From positions 1,113,079-1,177,078 of the forward strand of contig SJOL01009709.1 in the NCBI GenBank assembly GCA_004794785.1: 64,000 nt of DNA, given 5' to 3'. The notes under the pieces were generated by a model. The model did not search any database and was not told the DNA's origin. It saw nothing but the letters and a program-made list of their open reading frames with translations. This document shows, piece by piece, positions 58,291-64,000 of the stretch (position 1 is its first letter; each line of letters begins with the position of its first letter). Both the position numbers and the translations under genes were made by a program. The DNA comes from Opisthorchis felineus (taxonomy: Eukaryota > Platyhelminthes > Trematoda > Opisthorchiida > Opisthorchiidae).

Positions 58291-59568
58291 CTGGATTCCG
58301 CACATTATACTCGCTCCGAGACGAAAGCCATATTCAGAATTCTTCGTTCTGCGGTTCAGTGTATGTCTAAAACTTTACCCAGATTACACGTCGCCAGCTG
58401 CGCCATTGCAAAAGGGTGTTTTATTTGGGAAGTCACTCTTTCCCAAACCCCAAATGATTCATAACCCAGTCAGTTGGCACTACCTCGTTAACTAGACTGG
58501 TCAGTGAAAATGTTCTGATATTCAGCGTAGTTGTGATAATCAAACTTACCATAAGTTTTTAATACCAAACTTTTGTGCAGTCGACTGTCTGTTAAGCATA
58601 TAAGTGAACAGTTTTGTTTGAAAAACAGCTTTGAATTTGACTTTTCCCTTTTTAAGGATAAGCGTTGATAAAGACCGCACGAGAGAAAGTAAGAGTTTTC
58701 GAATTATTTGACAGAAAACGTTTTGATTTTATCTGCTACGTGGTAACTTCATGAAATCTTCGTACATTAACGTTGTCAAACTAACCAGACCTGTCTAAAT
58801 AAGTTTAGAGGAATGTTACAGGAAATAATATTCGATCCTAACCACCCTTGTGATAAATACAATGTGCTTTTCATTGTCTTTGTTTTAAAATTTTCACCAT
58901 TGTTCTAACTGTGCAAACGTTTCCTTACGGTTTAAATTCTTCATTTGATTGATGCAGTAAACAGAGCAACACAAAAACTATTTTTACGGGATGTACGCAA
59001 ATTATCATCGTTGCGTACAACACATCAAGTTGGCATTTGGTACTATCCCGTACGGAAAAATACGAAAAACAAAAGCTGATGTCAGTTGTTGTCACTCAGT
59101 AAATCAAGGTTATTCTGGAAAATGGGTCAGTTAATGTAGCGTGCACCGGCTGAAATAGTTAACGAGGAGCGAACTAGTGCGGAACAAATTTCATTCTGCG
59201 GTACTGATATCTGATCAAATATTTCGATCACATTACCTATACCCGAGCTCCAGTTAGTAGACTCGATCGGCAGCTGACGCAGTTTCGACGGGCCAAGTTT
59301 ATTAATATAGGCACTAGAAGTTTGTTTTTGTTTTTCAGGAACAAATTAAATTCCATTCATGCTTTTGTTCGGAAGGCCTGATTAGTTCAACGGCTGTGCA
59401 TTGTTTCTATGAATGCGGTGACTGGAATGAGCGTAGGTCTTCAACGCAACCCGATATTCAATTAAGCTAAACTGATTACGGAGAAGTTCAACAAGCTCAA
59501 CTTGACCAGGTGTATACTTTTTCGTATTCTTAAGGTACTGACTGATAGAATCAGTCAATATCGGTCAC

Positions 59569-59697
59569 CTGAATATAAAATAATGGTTTTTGAATCTGCT
59601 ATTAACTTGATGGAAAAATCATCATAGGGCCTTGGAGCTATTCTGTACCATATTGACATTTTGCACCTTCTTGTTGACTGTGTGGAGCACACTTCGG
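59569..59697 (-). CDS. exon, CUB-like first half
   Basis: The acceptor GCCTATTTCAG precedes 59,697 and the donor TTCAG/GTGACC follows 59,569. Phases are second base in, first base out. It reads AEVCSTQSTRRCKMSIWYRI, then APRPYDDFSIKLIADSK. Two cysteines, C-x-M-x-I-W-Y and the strand FSIKLI fit a CUB first half. It lies downstream of the TAA at 60,483, so it should belong to a separate gene unless that stop is an artefact. Confidence 0.52.
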
Positions 59698-60294
59698 CTG
59701 AAATAGGCAACCGGGTTTGTTTTAAATTTCTTGTCCACAGAGTTGCAATAAGATGGCATTTCCGACGCCAAAAGCCCAACGGTAAATCCTTTCCTCCTGT
59801 GTAGGAGGAGAAACTATCACAGTAAGTTTATTGCACAGATATAGTTAGCTCTGGTTTGTAACTAAAATGTGATTACACTTCTCCCAAGAACGTTTTTATG
59901 CAATTCGGGTGGCCTTTCTGGCAGTGACATCTGTATGCCACTAGAAGAGCCTGTGTAATGGCGATTATATCTTGCTGTAAAACACAGTCAGCTCGCAAAT
60001 GTTCTCGAGAATAAAATTTTACATGACTGCGTGTGAATGATATAACGAAATTGGAAGAATTCCTCCTTTGATGCTCTTATTAGCTGTATCGCAATGGATT
60101 GATACAATGCTTAAGAGATTGCACGAATGCGATTTTGTTCCTTACTATTATAAGCCCACTTTGGCGTTCGAAGTGCTGGTTAGTTAGTGAATTTGGTTTA
60201 ATTGGCATTCTTCTGCCTTGTACCAACACATTATATGCCGCCAACCGACGATCAGTACCTTAGGAATGGTTCCAATGGTGAAATTATGAATGGC

Positions 60295-60300
60295 TTTATT
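60295..60300 (-). terminator. candidate polyadenylation signal AATAAA
   Basis: AATAAA on the minus strand lies about 180 bases beyond the TAA at 60,485-60,483. It supports that exon as a gene end. The first exon of the next gene would lie left of it. Confidence 0.4.
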
Positions 60301-60482
60301 TGCACTAAGCAAATGCTAAATTGCAGCACCAGTAGTGCAATTTTAACAGAATAGTAGACAAATGTGTTCGTTTTTGAGTTAATCACGCGAAGGTCTACTG
60401 GTTTGTTGGCAAATATATGCTCACAATGTAGATAACCTCAACATTCTTTACACACGGCACGCTGTGCTGCGTTCTTTAACAC

Positions 60483-60579
60483 TTAGATGGTGGATGCTGT
60501 CATTATTGCCGCTGTAATTTCGAGTGTTATGTTTAAAACCTTAGTCGTGGAGTAAACCACATATCCGCAAAATACGTTG
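60483..60579 (-). CDS. last exon of a CUB gene, end of a CUB domain
   Basis: The acceptor CAAATTATTAG precedes 60,579. It enters at a third base, fitting the exon at 61,197-61,103, and runs to TAA at 60,485-60,483. It reads NVFCGYVVYSTTKV then LNITLEITAAIMTASTI. The F-C-G, S-T-T and L-N-I-T-L-E-I positions are those of a CUB second half. The domain is shorter than usual because the final strand is replaced by an alanine/threonine tail, so the protein seems to end inside or just after the fold. No GPI or transmembrane tail is evident. Confidence 0.58.
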
Positions 60580-61102
60580 CTAATAATTTGGAGGTAGTGG
60601 AGCTGGCGGTAAATAAGTAGAAGAAATGACAATAGTTTACTTACGCTCGTCAGTAATGACAGATGTAAATTGTTGTTTGTGTCCCGAAGTGAACAAATGA
60701 GCAAAAAGGCCTTTCTAGCCGACGTGACTGCCTGATCGATTTATTTAAATCTTTTGTTATTGGCAGCATTTCACCCGTCAAACGGACAACCCAGAGCAGA
60801 TGTTATCAGGAGTGTGGTAGTGTGTTTTACGAAACCAAAACTGGCGCCGCTAAATCAAAAGGCATGTATTGTAGGTAGTTATCTGTGAAGACTGATCATG
60901 GAGAAGTTGTCAAAGGATTGGTGGGACATGGGTTTCACGTGGTTGTTTGCAATTCAACAATTTCGTTCATTAAGTAACTGTACAAGTTTCAGGCTAACTA
61001 TTTAAGTGTGATTGCCCTTGCTACTTATGCACTAAGAGGTCATGGTGCGAAAATTTTGAAGCTGCGTTTCATCTTGTTTGTTTATGTACCCTGCAAAATT
61101 AC

Positions 61103-61197
61103 CTTGAAGAATTCAATGTGGTTTCAAACCGCAGTCCCTTCCCATGGATGTCAAATGCTGGGATCAACCATCGATGACCACCAACAAAAGTTTTACT
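61103..61197 (-). CDS. exon of a CUB gene, later part of first half
   Basis: The acceptor GTTCATCCTCAG precedes 61,197 and the donor TTCAAG/GTAATT follows 61,103. Of 95 nt, it starts at a codon boundary and ends after a second base, the same phases as the exon at 2873-2668. It reads SKTFVGGHRWLIPAFDIHGK then GLRFETTLNSS. R-W-L-I replaces the usual C-x-W-x-I strand, and G-L-R-F-E-T-T-L is the following strand. Confidence 0.6.
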
Positions 61198-63530
61198 CTG
61201 AGGATGAACACATAAGACATGCATAGACAAAAATTGGAGGAACACCAGAGAATCATGTGACACAAGGTGTAAAATTTCCAAAATTGTCACTAAATAGACA
61301 CCGTTGGATAACACTAGACGTATACGGATGCAAGTGCAGCCACTCGATCAGCTTATTGTCTTAAAAACACCAAACAACCACAAAAGCCACTCGTCATTTA
61401 TGTTTTTCAGTGGACTTATAATGAACTTGTAATACGCCATTTAAAGAATTAACACATAGTTGTAAGTTTAACAATAATCCAATAATCTAATAATAGACCG
61501 ATCCCAAAATAATCTGAAGCCATATCTAACAGGAACTTCATCTGTTTCTCAAGAGACGGTATGGAAATCCAATAAAAGCTCCATGGGACTAACAAAAGTG
61601 TTTTTTCCTGCATGGAAGTCTTTTCATCGGATAAGGACGTCGAAGGAATCTAATGTTTGTATGGCCAGTCTATTGTATTGTTATCATTTTCCTCACTTGA
61701 TTTCGTCAATACTTTAGTCACTTGTAGACCAGATAGATGTGTCATTCAAAAGTTCACTTTCAGAACTCCTACAAGAATTCAACTTGAGTTATCTGTCCTG
61801 TTAATTTCTCTCAAAACTCTTCATAAGACCAGTCGGGTATTTAAGGATCCAAAATATTACTGCCTATGTTTATGGAGCATTGCGATGCAAATAATATATA
61901 TGTATTGCAACTTACATGGTGCAATTAGCTACCCAGTGACAACCAAAATCCACGCATCATCCGTCTCATCATTGATGTTTTGCTCCAATTGCCCATTTGA
62001 ATCTCATTTGCTCACCATTCTGATTTCAGCAGGTGATCCCAACGTAAGAAGAATTCGTCGGTAAGCAACATCGCGAAGTGGGAAGAAATGCTCAATTTCA
62101 TACCTCATACCACAGAATCGACATTCCGTTCACACGACTACTGGCTAGAAATGACTAACATATTTATTCACCGTTTCTAGCTGGACACTGCACGCATCAG
62201 TTCAAGGTAGGTTAATCGCGTTTTCCAAGGCTTCTAAGGGACATTGTAAGAGATTAGTTGGATTAGTGGGTCGAGAAGTTACTTATTTTTTATTGCTTAT
62301 TCGTTTTAGTTATTATGGGTAGCCAGTCACAAAATTTAAGCTCAGAGTATTCAGAACTGCAAAAGAAAACTTTCATAGGCAAATGAGCAGAGGAGCGGAA
62401 ACTTTGTCTGATAAATGTTCCATTTTTTCATATGGATAGAGAAGAACTTGGTTCTTTTATCCCCAATACAAATATCCTGCCTGCTGTTCGACAGCTTACT
62501 GTCGACGCACATGTAATGAAACCTGCCTCAATAAGCAGGACAAACCTACTTTAACTTTAGCGTATCTAGAACTCTGTTCAAGTTTGAGTGAATAATATTA
62601 GTGTTGAAGCAAAAGTGAACATTTTACCCAGTTAACAAAGCTTGAACTAAACATTGTATATCAACAGATTTATTTCGAACGTGTGGCCTACACAGGATAT
62701 TTGTCGAAAAATAGTTACATTTACGAGTGTATGAGTCATTTCCAAAGGTCTTGTAAAATCACACTATTTTCGGAAAGCCCACGGTCTTTATACGCCTTGA
62801 TGTAGGTTAACACTTTTGTCAACGGGCGAACCAACATGGTGGTTAAAGGGGGATCTTTACAAGCGAGTTACATTGAACTGGTTTCTGGAAGGCACTAAAC
62901 TTTTTAGCTAGATGAAACCAGTTTCAGCATGCATATGTTTGACATATTTTACAAAATATTATTTTACGGATAACTTACCTACGATTATTTAAATTTAAAT
63001 GTCACGCAAAACATGCGTTGATTGAAATGAGGTCCCCAATACGGGACACCTATGAAGGTAACAGAGAAAACCAGAACATCAGGCACAAAGAACTCTCTAC
63101 CAACACCGGATTTCGAAATGTGAATTTTATGAATAAAATGCTAAGAATATGCTAACATAAATTTACTGTACGTATATATATATAGTGTACTACGCGGAGC
63201 TGGTATTTCTGTTAGGTGAATTTTGAATAATCACTTAACCTAACATCCCTAGACTACCTACCGATCTTGACTTCCACAGCCAGAGAGAAATTAGAGTTTA
63301 TATTCTACATCGTATTCTGCAGTAATAAATGAACAACAATGTGTATGGAAAGCCATATTTTCAATACTGCCTCGTGAGTGGTTTTTACAGCCACATGTTG
63401 TCTACCAATATTGTCTAGTGCTTTCAGGTCGGATTTGCATCATAAACAAGCTACTCGACAAAAATTCAAAAAAGAACGGAGTACTGGAGCTGCGTGTATC
63501 TATTCCACGTACAACGCTCAACTAGTTCAC
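61198..63530. other. no gene supported; intron
   Basis: The flanking exon candidates fit each other in phase. The longest plus-strand frame in this part of the window (61,657-62,064) has no motif or splice support. An AT dinucleotide run lies near 63,173-63,184. Confidence 0.35.
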
Positions 63531-63694
63531 CGCCTTAAAATCTTTCAATTCTCCTGACATCGGGTGGTCAAGTGCCCCTCCCATGAAATTCAACAACATT
63601 CCATATCTCTCAAACATATTCAAGCTGATCTCATCTATTGTTATGAATTCTAAATTGCTAGATTGCGTACCACTTAATATGCCCTGTGCGAATG
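63531..63694 (-). CDS. candidate exon of a CUB gene
   Basis: A possible acceptor ATTCCCAG precedes 63,694 and the donor GGCG/GTGAAC follows 63,531, ending at a codon boundary as the exon at 61,197 needs. An earlier acceptor, CTAACCAG before 63,704, is also possible. It reads QGILSGTQSSNLEFITIDEI, then LNMFERYGMLLNFMGG and MSGELKDF. The strand Y-G-M-L-L-N-F-M-G-G is like V-G-R-V-L-I-L-E-M-Q-G-G in the exon at 31,014, which supports a CUB origin. Confidence 0.42.
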
Positions 63695-64000
63695 CTGGGA
63701 ATACCTGGTTAGGCTTAACATTAACTACGTAGACGCACATGAAAGTACCCAGCTGACTTCTCGGCAATGCAAGACTGACTATAAAACGCAAGATTCAAAC
63801 GTATTCGCTAGACGAGTGCGTTCAGTTCCCTGATTTGCACGTGGTCCACAGGTCCCCTGTTTATAATTTTCCCCCGACCACGCAATTTTTCGTCCTTAAA
63901 CGTTTCTTCCGCAGCGGTGAATTAATATCCCGCAGGTTTCTGTTTCAAAAATCACGTTGATCTAAAGGTGCTTGATAACCAAAAATATAGAATTTGTTTC
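63695..64000. other. edge of window, nothing called
   Basis: No feature is recognised in the last 300 bases. Further exons of the same minus-strand gene probably lie beyond the edge. Confidence 0.3.

Noticed and set aside
61657..62064. Plus-strand open frame of 135 codons
   Set aside because: No recognisable motif, no splice-site support, and composition typical of AT-rich noncoding DNA; probably a chance frame.
1..64000. CRISPR arrays, operons, bacterial-type ribosome binding sites
   Set aside because: None seen; the sequence has eukaryotic gene structure throughout.

Overview
The window looks like nuclear DNA of a flatworm (Platyhelminthes), most likely a digenean trematode; a tapeworm cannot be excluded. 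Coding sequence is sparse and split into short exons by kilobase-scale introns with GT/AG borders. The mobile elements fit this: degenerate RTE-type non-LTR retrotransposons, Penelope-like elements (PLEs), and short repeats carrying hammerhead ribozyme (HHR) motifs, a combination known from schistosomes and their relatives. There is no bacterial-type gene organisation, CRISPR array, rRNA or intact tRNA.

Minus strand. From about 63.7 kb to 2.3 kb I find some 22 candidate exons, all on the minus strand, most encoding halves of very divergent CUB-like domains (extracellular beta-sandwich modules). The exons are 90-370 nt. Most exons carrying the first half of a domain end after the second base of a codon, and many second-half exons resume at the third base and end after a first base, so neighbouring exons often fit by splice phase. 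Three stretches look like 3' ends, each with a stop codon followed 180-250 nt later by AATAAA (near 60.5, 44.8 and 2.3 kb). This suggests at least three tandem CUB genes read right to left. The largest, from about 31.0 kb or beyond down to 2.3 kb, would encode a secreted multi-CUB protein. Some exons are certainly missing from the model. Two introns appear to be exactly 46 nt long.

Mobile DNA. (1) 1-345: 5'-truncated PLE reverse transcriptase on the minus strand (YVDD intact), abutting an HHR-like motif on the opposite strand. (2) 858-2092: a palindromic element with an HHR in each arm, interrupted by a 5'-truncated RTE copy with an 11-bp target-site duplication. (3) 32.79-33.15 kb: a second palindromic element with a truncated right arm; a third, very degenerate one lies at 26.90-27.33 kb. 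Further single-arm copies lie at 11.7, 23.8, 25.8 and 29.3 kb. (4) 34.56-36.88 kb: a nearly full-length but dead RTE. (5) 38.2 kb: a small RTE piece. (6) 40.44-42.24 kb: a PLE with a ruined YVDD box and a GIY-YIG endonuclease cut short at an HHR remnant.

The most interesting features are the inverted-arm hammerhead elements, in which one arm keeps every core nucleotide expected for self-cleavage, and the divergent CUB gene array with its micro-introns. All calls rest on reading the sequence; no database search or RNA evidence was available.
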